A stretch of DNA of 64,000 nt, taken from positions 74,949,367 through 75,013,366 of the forward strand of contig CM067444.1 of assembly GCA_034508935.3 (NCBI GenBank), in the 5' to 3' direction. The position numbers and the translations under genes were made by a program. Positions 23,785 through 35,400 of this stretch are shown piece by piece. The notes beneath the pieces were generated by a model, which made no database searches, was not told the origin of the DNA, and worked only from the letters and a program-made list of their open reading frames with translations. Positions within the stretch are counted from its first letter, which is position 1, and every line of letters starts with the position of its first letter. This DNA comes from Berghia stephanieae. Taxonomy: Eukaryota > Mollusca > Gastropoda > Nudibranchia > Aeolidiidae.

Positions 23785-24149
23785 TTTAAGGGTTTTACGG
23801 CGCTTGCAACACATTTAGGTCATATCAGCGCCAGTAAAAAGGAAGAAAATGGGATAGATGGTGGTATGGTTGGTGATGTGGTAGTAGTTGTAGCAGTAGG
23901 AATGATTTGGTGGTGGTGGTTGTAGTAAACATTCTAGATGTATAATTAAATGGACTTGAGGAAAAAGTAAGACATAGGGGAAATGGTTCAAATTGGGAAC
24001 AGATGTAGATTCCAAGAGCACACTACCAGTGTATTTAGTTTGAGATTATCCAAGTCTCACCAAGATACCAGTACAAGATCCCACTATGAGGAATACACTC
24101 AAATATTTAGAAACTCGTATGTTTCAAAAAATAAATTAACTACATAACA
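23785..24149 (-). repeat. Retroposon family A, copy 6, with minisatellite inside
   Basis: The tail and hairpin (23785-23856) are followed by about 75 bp of GTGGT-type sequence (23857-23930). The family then resumes at about 23931 and is truncated before its 5-prime end. Either the minisatellite expanded inside the element or two fragments lie side by side. Confidence 0.7.
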
Positions 24150-24152
24150 GAT

Positions 24153-25040
24153 TGTTTTGTTTGTTTTTAAGGGTTTTACGGCACTGCAACACATTTAGGC
24201 TATATCAGCGCCAGTAAAAAGGAAGAAAATGGGATAGTAGAAAGTTCCAGAATTACAATTAAAGCACCCAAGAGAAAGGAAGACAAAGGGGAACTGGGAA
24301 CAAATAGGGATCAGATGTAGATTCCAAGAGCATCAATGTACTTAGTCTGGGATCACCTATAGATAGTTCGAAGATGACGTCACTCAGGCCTTTGTTATTG
24401 TTTTTGCCATCCGCGTTTGTGAGTTGTTCTCACTAAACTGTATTAACCAGACTATAAAAGTGCATGGTTACACAGAGTTGGTGTGTTGGTCCGTTATACT
24501 TCCGGATGGCAATGTTGTGAACTCCTTGGCCAAGCGCATTCTATCTATAGATAGTTCGAAGATGACGTCACTCAGGCCTTTGTTATTGTTTTTGCCATCC
24601 GCGTTTGTGAGTTGTTCTCACTAAACTGTATTAACCAGACTATAAAAGTTCATGGTTACACAGAGTTTGTGTGTTGGTCCTTTATACTTCCGGATGGCAA
24701 TGTTGTGAACTCCTTGGCCAAGCGCATTCTATCTATAAGTCTCACCTAGACACAAGCACAAGATCCAACAAAGAGAAATATGTACACTCAAATGCTTACA
24801 TTTCAGTATACATTAAAAATAACAAATATAATAATATATAACAGAGAGATGATTTACAAGGGGAAAAAAAACATCTCCCAAAACAATAACTGCATTTGAC
24901 TGTTTCCCCCTCAGCAAGGACAAAACTAAGTAATCTCATTCCAAGACAGACAGAAAGCAAGTTGGAAAACAGATATAGGGGGATAGAAGACACAGTAATT
25001 ACCCCCCTGCCCACTATGGGAGGTCACGAACCACACCCAG
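24153..25040 (-). repeat. Retroposon family A, copy 7, split by a 186-bp dimer
   Basis: Begins with TTTGTTTTTAAGGGTTTTAC, breaks at 24360 where two short elements intervene, and resumes at 24735 with AAGTCTCACC. It runs to GGGAGGTCACGAACC near 25025. A small further family A piece follows to about 25100. Confidence 0.8.
24361..24734. mobile_element. Tandem dimer of a 186-bp short element
   Basis: Two nearly identical 186-bp units (24361-24546 and 24549-24734) start AGATAGTTCGAAGATGACG and end GCGCATTCTATCT, so the termini are short inverted repeats (AGATAG/CTATCT). An AT dinucleotide lies at each of the three junctions. Each unit holds a TGACGTCA site. The few differences (for example GTGCATGG against GTTCATGG) show a recent duplication. 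A diverged relative lies at 52670. Confidence 0.75.
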
Positions 25041-25339
25041 ACATAACAGAGAGATGATTTACAATTTACAAGGAAAAAAATGTCATCTCCCAAAACTGTA
25101 ACCAGAGATGCCAACTTTAAATTTGGTTCACAGGAGTTTCAAACACAACTCGTAGGAATTTCAATGTCGAAAGAGGAATTTCCACACACAATAAAAGGGA
25201 ATTGGAATGGTATTTGGAATTGTGTTTACATATTGTATAGTTCTAAATTGATAACTGATTAAAATTATATTATGATACATAAACACATTGCCAAATACAA
25301 TCCCAAAGTTTCCTTATTTCAAATGAAGTAAAGCGCCAA

Positions 25340-26640
25340 AAACCTAATGGTAGAGATTGTAGTACTGGTGGTAGTGAGGATGATGTGGTGTTGGTGGTTA
25401 TTGTAGTAGTGGTAGTAATGATGATGTGATAGTGGTTGTTGTTGTAGTAGTTGTAGTGATGATGATGTGGTGGTGGTATAGTGGTTGTAGTAGTTGTGGT
25501 CGTGATGATAATGATGTGGTGGTGGTTGTAGTAGTGGTGGTAGTGATGTTGATGGTGGTTGTAGTAGTAGTGGTAGTGATGATGTGGTGGTGGTGGTTGT
25601 AGTAGTAGTGGTCGTGATGATGATGTGGTGCTGGTGGTTGTAGTAGTAGTTGTAGTGATGATGATGATGTTGTAGTGGTGGTTGTAGTAGTAGTAGTAGT
25701 GGTAGTGGTAGTGATGATGATGTGGTGGTGGTGGTTGTAGTAGCAGTGGTAGTGATATGTGGCGGTGGTGGTGGTAGTTGTAGTAGTAGCAGTGGTGGTA
25801 GTGATGAAGATGAGGTGGTGGTTGTAGTACTGGTGGTAGTGATGATGTGGTGGTGATGATGGTTGTAGTACAAATGGTAGTGATGATGAACTGGTAATGG
25901 TGGTTGTAGTAGTAGTGGTTGATGATGTGGTGGTGGTGGTATTAGTAGTGGTAATGATGATGTGGTGGCGGTGGTTATAGTAGTGGTGGTGGTTGTAGTG
26001 ATGATGTGGTGGTGGTGGTTGTAGTAGTGGTAGTGATGGTTGTAGTAGTAGTGGTGGTTATGATGTGGTGGTGGTGGTTGTAGTAGTGGTAATGATGGTT
26101 GTATTAGTAGTGGTAGTGATGTGGTGGTGGTGGTTGTAGTAGTAGTGGTACTGATAATGATGTGGTGGTGGTTGTAGTAGTAGTGGTAGTGATGATGATG
26201 TGGTGGTGGTTGTAGTAGTAGCTGTAAAGATGATGTGATGCTGGTGGTTGTAGTAGTAGTGGTATTGATGATGGTGTGGTAGTGGCGGTTGTAGTCGTGG
26301 AGGTTGCAGTGATGATGATGTGGTGGTGGTGGTTGTAATAGTGATGGTAGTGATGATGATGTGGTGGTCGTGGTTGTAATAGTGATGGTAGTTGTGGTAG
26401 TGATGATGATGTGGTGGTGGTGATTGTAGTAGTAGTTGTGGTAATGATGATGATGTGGTGGTGGTGGTTGTAATAGTGATGGTAGTTGTGGTAGTGATGA
26501 TGATGTGGTGGTGATTGTACAGATGATGATGTGGTTGTGGTTGTAGTAGTGGTAGTGATGATGATGTGGTGGTAGTGATCATGGTTGTAATACTAGCGGC
26601 AGTGATGATGATGTGGTGGTTGGAGGGGGGGGGTATCCTT
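25340..26640 (+). repeat. Main GTGGT-type minisatellite array (1.3 kb)
   Basis: The longest array of the family: degenerate units of roughly 36-39 bp alternating GTGGTGGTGGTTGTAGTAG and TGGTAGTGATGATGATG. The + strand is almost without C throughout. The long Thr/Ser/Pro/His frames on the - strand are a by-product. Confidence 0.9.
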
Positions 26641-26744
26641 GGAACAAATTGACCTCACCGGAATTTGACGGAAGTTGCCCGGAGCCCGGAATTTTTTGCT
26701 CCAGATCGGAGTTTTTTCCGGTAAAACCGAAGTTTTGGCATCAC

Positions 26745-26914
26745 TGTGTAACTATACATTCGACTGTTTCCCTCCCCAGCCAAGGTAAGGACAAAACGAA
26801 GTAATCTCATTCCAAGACTAAGACAGAAAGCAATTGGAAAACAGATACAGGAGGATAGGAGACACAGCAGGTACCTCCATGACCACTATGTGAGGTCGGG
26901 AACCCCACCCAGAG
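26745..26914 (-). repeat. Retroposon family A, 5-prime fragment
   Basis: Only the family 5-prime third is present, from the TTTCCCTCCCCAGCC region to GGAACCCCACCCAG. Confidence 0.75.
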
Positions 26915-26919
26915 CAATG

Positions 26920-26975
26920 AATATGGTGGTGGTGGTAGTGATGATTGTATTAGTAGTAGAAATGGTGGTAGTTAT
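26920..26975 (+). repeat. GTGGT-type minisatellite remnant
   Basis: Short G/T/A array between two family A copies. It supplied the target for the next insertion. Confidence 0.7.
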
Positions 26976-26984
26976 GATGTAGTG

Positions 26985-27493
26985 TTTGTTTTTAAGGGTT
27001 TTACGGTGCTTGCAAAACATTAAGGTCATATCAGCGCCAGCAATAAGGAAGAAAATGGGATAGTAAAAAGTTCTAGAATTACAATTAAGGCAAACAAGAT
27101 AGACAAGACAAAGGGGAATTGTTCAAATAGGAAACAGATGTAGATTCCAAGAGCACACTATCAAAGCACTTAATTTGAGATCACCAAGTCTCATCCAGAC
27201 ACAAGCATAGGTCCACACTAAGAGGATTACACTCAAATGTTAAAAATCATAACATGTAAACAAAACATAATACTGTGCATAACAGAGAGATGATTTACAA
27301 GACTAAAAAAAATATAATTCCCAAAACTCTATACATTTGACTGTTTACCTCCCAGCTAGGGTATCTTGCCTGGGCCAGGACAAAATCTCATCCCAAGACA
27401 AAGACAGAAAGCAAGTTGTGAAAACAGATACAGGGGGATAGAAGACACAAGTGCCTCCCTGCCCACTGTGGGAGGTAGGAAACCCCACCCAGC
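26985..27493 (-). repeat. Retroposon family A, full-length copy in minisatellite
   Basis: 509 bp from TTTGTTTTTAAGGG to ACCCCACCCAG. GATGTAGTG (26976-26984) and GATGTGGTG (27494-27502) flank it, a 9-bp duplication with one mismatch drawn from the surrounding array. Confidence 0.85.
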
Positions 27494-27680
27494 GATGTGG
27501 TGGTGGCGGTAGTAGTAGGTGTGGTGGTGGTTGTAGTAGTAGTGGTAGAGATGGTGTGGGACGATGGATGTAGTAATGGTAGTGATGATGCTGTGGTGGT
27601 AGTTGTGTTAGTGATGATGATGGTTGTTATGGTATTGGAAGTGATAATGATGTGGTTGTAGTAGTTGTAGTGAGAGTTGT
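27494..27680 (+). repeat. GTGGT-type minisatellite array
   Basis: Continuation of the array split by the family A insertion. It fades into non-repetitive DNA around 27680. From there to about 28320 I see no gene; short GGAATTTGA-type motifs recall the non-repeat segment at 26640. Confidence 0.8.
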
Positions 27681-28324
27681 TGGGGGAAAGACTACCTTTG
27701 GAGCAATATGCAACGGTAAACTTCGCCTGCAAATGTTGAACGCCATACACAAAAAACCTGAAACAATCAGCGGCGTCAGTAGCAGGAGCAGCATTAGTAA
27801 TAGTAGTAATAGAGTGGTGGTCGGTGATACAGTTAATGATATTATGGTAATGGTGGCAAATGCGGAGGACCTATCAACTCTCTCACCAGTAAAAGTATCA
27901 ATTAACCGGCAAGTCAGTCCAAGAAATTCTCATTCACCGGCATTTCCGTCATAAGCCGGCAAACTTTGACCCATGGCAATATGACCTCACTGGAATTTGA
28001 TAGAAGTTGCCAGTAACACTGAATTTTTTTTGTGTATATACTTTTTTACTAGTGTTATGTAGGAAGGAGGAGGATCCAGAACAAAGATCGATCTAAGCAG
28101 CAGCGAAGTATCCACTGTATTTCATTCCCTCCCAGCTAGGATCAGACAAAAGCATGTGGTAACATTTAAAGAACAAAAATGCGAAAAGAGGAACCCAGAC
28201 ACAGCTAAAATGTGTCAACACATGACCCCCACCCCCAAGGAGGTTGACGTTTCCCCGCCCTCGGGAGAAATCAACCACCAAGACATATGGAGCTACCGAC
28301 AAACATTGATAAAAGCCACAAAAT

Positions 28325-29420
28325 AATTTACAAAAATGCAAGTTTATTGCATGAACACGTGACAATATGATAACCTCATTGATGACACAATGAACAAGGA
28401 ATATATTTGTACAAAACCAATAACAAAATGGTTAGAGGAATGCTAACTTGCCCCAAAGGACAGCAACACTTGCGATTATAATTACCCAATCTCAGAATAT
28501 ATTTTTCCACTAACCTGTTTGGTCTTATACCATTTCTGAAAGCATGATTAAAACAAATGAGTTTACTACATAGTTAACTTTACACAAAATTTTCTATCAC
28601 GTAACACCAAAAATTAAAATGCTAAAAAAAAGATACAGATAAATTTAAAAACCAACTTTACTTTTTTCGGCATGCTGGATTAAAAGATTCTCAAGTCAAT
28701 GAAGTCGAGAAAAGAAGTACTAAAAGTTAAGAGATGAATGTTTAAAATCCTTGCTCCTCTATGATGACAAAAGATGGTAATGGTAAGAAAGTCCAAATTG
28801 CATTTGGACTGGATGGCTTTTGCAACAACCTTGTATAGGCGTGCAAGAAAGCCTGAATGCAAATCTGCATTAAGTGCGGCATGCAATGGCAGGATCAAAC
28901 TAACAGTTGCCCTGGCAGATGCATTAACTGCCTTAGAACAGAACCCCTGTCCTGATGCTATACGGTACAGCAATCAGAACATAAGCCATTCGTGCCTGGT
29001 GCTTATTAAGCCTGAGGTTATGATGAGATAAGATAAAAAAAGAAGACTGAATAATTTTTAATTCAGACTTTGCCGAAAAAGAAAAAAATCTTTGGGGGAT
29101 ATGCTTATTGTTATCATAAAGGATCAAAATTATATACACGAGACGTAGGCCAGGAGATGAAATGTACAATATCCATATGAAACAACTGCTATGCCAAACA
29201 AGATAAGATTCAAAGCCTTTAGTTCTTCTGGGCCAAAGACAAAAAGCCATTGACCCCCCATTAGTTTTGCTGACCACATTTCTTCATAGGTCAAATTTAC
29301 CAGGCTGTGATTTTAGCCCAATATATAAACATATTTATATATAGCTGTCTTTTAGTTACAATTACTTTACACATCGGGCAAGATTAAAGATTGAACAATA
29401 TAAATGAAATGCTTAAAATC
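28325..29420 (-). other. Likely SYNCRIP/HNRNPR 3-prime UTR and poly(A) signal
   Basis: Downstream of the stop codon (minus strand) the sequence is non-coding. It reaches AATAAA at 28348-28343 (TTTATT on the + strand). An inverted repeat, GTCCAAATTGCATTTGGAC, lies near 28791. The extent is inferred from the signal only. Confidence 0.5.
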
Positions 29421-32400
29421 TCAACCCCAATTCTGCCCATACGAGTCCTGGTACCACTCAGCATTTCCATCATAGCTATTGGCTCCATATTCCGTCTTCA
29501 AGGGCTGCTGCGGAATAGGCTGGCTGCCCCAGGAGTCCACATTCCTGCGTTTCGAGTTCCCACCCTGGATGTCTGTTCCTGCTTTCCGTTTTCCACCCCT
29601 GGCCGCCGTAGCTGATGCGAATCCTGCCCCGGGACTATTCCCATTACTGGCCCCTCGTCCACCACGTGGGGCTCCCCGGGCAGGTCCTCCAACTCGGCCT
29701 CTACCGCCCGCCCCTCTGGTTGTTGGCCGACCGCCTGTTGCGGGGCCACGGTGCCCCCCACCACGTCCAAGCATTCCGGGCTACCAGGAGACGAAAAAGA
29801 ATGAAAGCATTTTGAGACATTTTTTGCCCTAATGATTAACAGGGAGTTGGGGAATGACAATTTAGTGGGTGAAGCGGAAGCATTGGAAATGTGCTAGTAG
29901 GAGTCCAAAATTCATCTAAAATCAAAAATGACCAAAACAAACAACATTGTGATTTTATATTGAAATGCCAAATAAAACAGGAAATTTTCAACAACAAATT
30001 TCAATAACACAATTTTGAAAATTGAAGAAAACACATTCACAATGAAACCACCCATCCCACTGGAAACAAGATACATAAGTATATCTTGTTTCCATAAAAC
30101 CAATCAGGGCTCAAAATCTAACAAGGTGTTGAAATACGTCATGAAAAATCTGCTCTTTTTGAGAGACACCAGTCAGAAATCACATTTAAAATGAATGCCG
30201 GGTAAAGATTCATTTTAGAAAATACCCTTACAATATAACGATACCCACATTTGGACTATTTCATAAACATCTACAGTTAATATGGTAGAGTTGTGACCAA
30301 ATGTACAAATCCTACAAAAAATAAGCAACTGGTGTATCCCACAAGAGACAAAATTATATAAAACACAGAAAATGTTAATCCAACAATAAAACAGTCACAT
30401 CTATGTAATCCGAACACCTCCATCCCAAGCAAATTGTCTAGATCATGGAATCATATATCTGTACTGTGAACAATTCCATACAGGAAAAAAACGAAAAAAA
30501 AAAAAACTCAAAAACGAATTTACCAGTCAGAAGTTAATGGACAATCAGTGCATCTTTGTGTAAATTGTCATCTCTTGCTTCCCCCTCCCTCTCTACACAT
30601 AAAACACTATTTGTACAGTGATTCCAACTTTTTTTTTTTTTAAAGGATAAAAGCTGCGCTGACTATTCATTGCCCTTGACAGTCCATTACACAATATTTT
30701 GAGTAAATGTATCCTCTTAATACCCTTTTGCTTTTCTCTTGTAAGGATATTGTGTAACGAGTGGCAGTTTGACAGAGATGGGCAAGTTGAAGATTATGAA
30801 AAGGTATGTTAAAAGGATTTGGGCTCCGATTGCTCAGTTGGTAGAGCACATGCTTTAACTACGAATGGAGTAATTGGATCTTGTTAGAACTGGTGGAAAG
30901 TACTTTGCAATAGACTAACATCCTATCCAAAGGGTAGCAAGCAATTGCTATTATCCATTTCATGCTATACAAATGGCAAAATCACTCTGAAGGACTTCTA
31001 TTTTATGTTGAAAGGATATTCAATATGACCGGGCTAACAAAAAAAATAAGACCATATCCCAAATCTCTCGCATTAAGAGTACATACTTATAGAGAAGGAG
31101 GACACCTGGATTACAAGAATGTGACCGTTAACACCTTGGTAATAAATGCATAGATGTTGAGCCCCAATTGGTTATATTAATATGTGAATACTTACAGGGG
31201 GAATGCCACCTCTTCCACCTCGTCCGCCGCGCATAGGTGGCATGGGATAAGGAGCATAGTAGAAATCATCTTCAAATGCATAGAAGTCATCGAAGTATGG
31301 ATCTGAGGAGTTTTTAAAAATACAAAGCATGAACCCTATCATAATCGAAGGCAGTCAGTCTTTGCGTAGATTGGCAACATTGCCCTTACAAAAATTAGAA
31401 CAATAACCTTTAAAAATCGAAATTAAGGAAAAATTAGAACTCAGACCACACCACACATCTAGTGCTTTTGTTAATAATAAATCCAGATAAGCAACACGAC
31501 TGCTAAGTTTAGCCTCTGATGGTCAGAAGGGTGGCTACACCAAAAGCCACATTTCTATTGAACAGCTTTGCATGGAAGGTGCCTTTGAGGGCAAGCAAAG
31601 TAGAGGAAAGCCTAGGCAGGGTGTCCAGCAGATTATCAGACTTAAAAATCCTACCTCCCCCCAAAAAATCCTACCTAGAAATTTAAAAGCCAAAGCACGG
31701 CCCCTGCGTGTCTTTAACCCAAAAGATTTAGCAATTCTATTGACAAAAAAAAGAATCCAAAAGGAAAAGAGGCATTTCGCGAGATGAAAATGAATGCGGA
31801 TTAGACGAATGCCAAACCGAAACTAAATTTGAGACTAAAATCGGCGGAAGAAAGTGAACCGTATGATCAAGTCAACCGTGTGGTCAATACTTGTATTAAA
31901 TTATCACTGACATTGAAGAGCTCTCAAGGTGGTTAACTCTCCTTTATTCGGATTCGGTATTTTCCAGTATTTTCATAGGTAGGAAGGCTTAGGTCGACTT
32001 GATTCTAGCAATCGGCGTATTCGTTGCAAACGCGTTTCGCATTTCCGCTCGGAATCGCACGATCACTTAAAAAATCCGACCTCGGGTGCAATTATCCGAC
32101 TTTTTCCTACCAATCCGACCCTTAGGGTAAAAAATCCGATTTTACCCGACCTTGCTGGACACCCTGCTAGGAGAAGGCAGTCTCAAGAATGGCACAATTA
32201 TAAACCAGTTCCATAAGGCTATTTAGTAACTATATCCAATAAGAACTGCCATAAAGAAAGTTAAGTTCATCCACAACAAGAAAAGAGGGGAGTGAGAGGC
32301 AGAGATGCCATGTTAAAATACATGAAATTAGCCAGGGTTGACAACCCAGGAGCAAAAATTTACTGAACTTTTATGCAAACACATCGACTGACCCCTTTAT

Positions 32401-35400
32401 AGAGTGCTAAACTCCATTAAAAAGACATTATGTACTTACCATTTTTCCATTTAGCTAAAACCCTGATTAGCAAAACAATGATGAAAATACTCCAGATTTT
32501 GTGCATTATCATACAAGTCTGCCACTACATGAAATTAACTAGTACTTTTCTTCTAAAATCTGTATGTCTTTTAAAATCTCCACAAAATGCATCTAATTCA
32601 CTCAACCCTATACCAACACCTCCTTGCTGGCCTTCTCCCTATACAATTGAGGTACTTTTCATTATTGAAAAAAAGCATTCTCAGTTGCTCAATCCAAATG
32701 AAAATTATATACATAGTTTTCTTCAACTGCCACTACCATACAAAGATTTAAAATAGTAGCCATAATAGCACATATATAATTTGTCTTTGAAAAATGTAAA
32801 TAATGAAGGAGTAAAAGTAAACACAACCAAATACCGAGATTGTCGATGTTAGGGTAGAACGAGTTGAATCCTACCATAGGTTATATGAATTTACCCTCTA
32901 AAACGGTTTGGGTACAAAGCAGTATCTCTAAGTAAAATGAATAAGTTAATGTATCTATCACCCCACTGTACTTATAGCCTTAAAACAAGCCAAAAAATCT
33001 ATAAGCCTGTTGGGTGAATTGCTTCGATAAATCATAAGCTTCTGGATACCATTAGGACAACCCTTAACCATTCCAAAATTTAAATATTTATGTCCCATTT
33101 TGGAACCTTTAACTGCCCTAGCAATTGACCACATTGCCAACACGAATGAGTTTGGATTCTTTGTTAGAACTAGATCCTGCCATCCTCCATGGGTATTCAA
33201 CCAATTTTGTGTTAACTAAAACCAATTTAAAACTACTGCCAAATAACACGTAACACCAAGATGACTGGAACTCACCACCAAGATATGGCCTTCTTGGTCC
33301 AGTCCTGCCTCCATATCCCCCACGCATGAAGTAGTCATCATAACTGAAGAAAGGATGTCTCATCATGCGACGATCCTGGTCTCTCTTGCGTTGTTCCTTC
33401 TTTTTATTCTCAGTAGGTGGCTTGGCCAGGGAAATCTCAATACTGAGACTACCAACTTTCGTTCCATTCAAAGCATCCATAGCCTTTACAGCATCATCTC
33501 TATCTTCAAAATGGACAAATCCATAATCTTTGATTTTCTTGACACGTTCAACCTTTCCATATTCTCCGAATGTCTCCTTCAGAGAGTCCTCGGTGACATC
33601 AGCTGTCAAATGACGGACATACAGAACTTTCACCTGTCAACATAAATATAAACAAGTCTGCATGATATTTACCACTTAAATCACAAGAAAAATGGATGTA
33701 CACTGTTTTTTTTTTAGTTTTACGGAGCTTGCAACACATCAGGTGATATCAGTGCCAGTAAAAAGGAAGAAACTGGTAGTCAAAAAATTCTAAAATTTCA
33801 ATTAAAACACCTAAGAAATATTGAGACAATAAGTATAATAAATGGCATTTGTATAGCACTATCCCGATTTCATCAGGCTCTAGATGCTTTACATTCTTAA
33901 AATAAATAAATACAACAAACAAAACAAAGCAATTTCAACCACTTGCATAGCAATAGACATTAAATTTTACACACATGACAGGATAAACAAAGGGGATTGG
34001 TTCAAATAGGGAACAGACCTACAGCATACCATCAATGGAGATCACCTAAATACCATCAATGTACTTTGAGATCACCTAAAAGTCTCATCCAGGCACCAGC
34101 ACAGGTTACTTCAAAGAGGAACAGAGTTAAATGTTTTTATATTCAATACTTTAAAAAATAATAACGATCACTACACGACAGAGATGATATGCACAGGAAA
34201 AAATATCAGCTCCCAAAACTATTCATTTGTGAGTTTCCTCCTGAGACAAGAACTCTGGCAAGGGCCAGGACAAAACCATATTCCGAGACAAAGAAACTAA
34301 AAAATAATATAGGAGAGAAGACACAGCAATCAAAAATGCAAAGTGCTGACTTTCTTATTATCAAAGTAGGCCGAAAGGGTAGCATTATACTATCTGTTAC
34401 TGAATGAAACAAGATGCACTAAACGTTGCACTGATTATATCTTATAAAGCCACCCGGCGATTCCCCCCAATTCTTCATATTCTTTGTAAAATACTCAAAA
34501 CGGAAATATCGAACAAACAGACCCAGTCCCACTTGTTCGAGATTTCTGTGCTGCACTGTATCTACAATTGGTATGTTCTGTTCTCCCAGTAAGGAGCATT
34601 CTTGAATTGTACCTAAAAATGCAATAGAGGCCTGAAAAGAAAAGGAAAAATTCAATCACCTTAGCCATAGTTTCCTCGTCTGGTTCCTCCAATGGATCAG
34701 CCCAATCAACAATGACCTCACATTGCCAGAACTTGGGATGGCCAGTTTGCAACTTCCTTTTGGCAGTTGATGCAGCTTTGTGTGATTCATATTCCAAGAA
34801 AGCAAAGCCTCTGTTTTTCTGCTTGACATCATCTGCTGATCCATATACAATCACATCCACAAGCCCCTCTGGTTTAAAAGAAAATAAAAGGACATGGGAT
34901 ATTTATCTATATCCATTACTGAGAAATTCCATTTGCTCAAAAAAAGGATCTCATGAACCTAAATCGGTCACAGCGTTAGTGTTGGCAGTTGTTTTTGTTT
35001 TTGTTTTTAAGGGTTTTACAGCCACTTGCAATACATTAATAGTGCATGGGCCAGTGGGCGAAACCCTCCCCCCCCTTGAAAGGTCATTAGGTGCAATTTT
35101 TTGTGAAATCGTTTTTGTGCATAAAATGGTTGTTTATCACCTTAAAATTGTTTCACATACAATCAATAATGGAATTTTATTGTAATTTCTCATTTTTTGC
35201 CTCATATCATAAAATATTTTACAAAGCCATATAGCGTTTTTAAATCTTTGATAGCCATTTTCTCTATAATTTGAAAAAAAATCTATTACAGTGTACTTGT
35301 TTCCCTTCAGGATGAATAAACAAGAGGGATTTTGCACTAGCACAATTCAGGCATGCTTCAGGGACATATAACACAAATTAATCCGGGTGTTACAGTTTTT

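Noticed and set aside
25319-26582. Long Thr/Ser/His/Pro-rich frames on the - strand
   Set aside because: They follow the C-poor minisatellite array exactly and have no non-repetitive coding part.
28774-29031. An 85-codon frame on the + strand
   Set aside because: It lies in the presumed SYNCRIP 3-prime UTR, has an opposing frame of similar length, and shows no motif or splice context.
29479-29832. Pro-rich and Gly/Arg-rich frames opposite the last SYNCRIP exon
   Set aside because: They are shadows of the GC-rich RGG-coding exon on the other strand, which carries the real, spliced, conserved frame.
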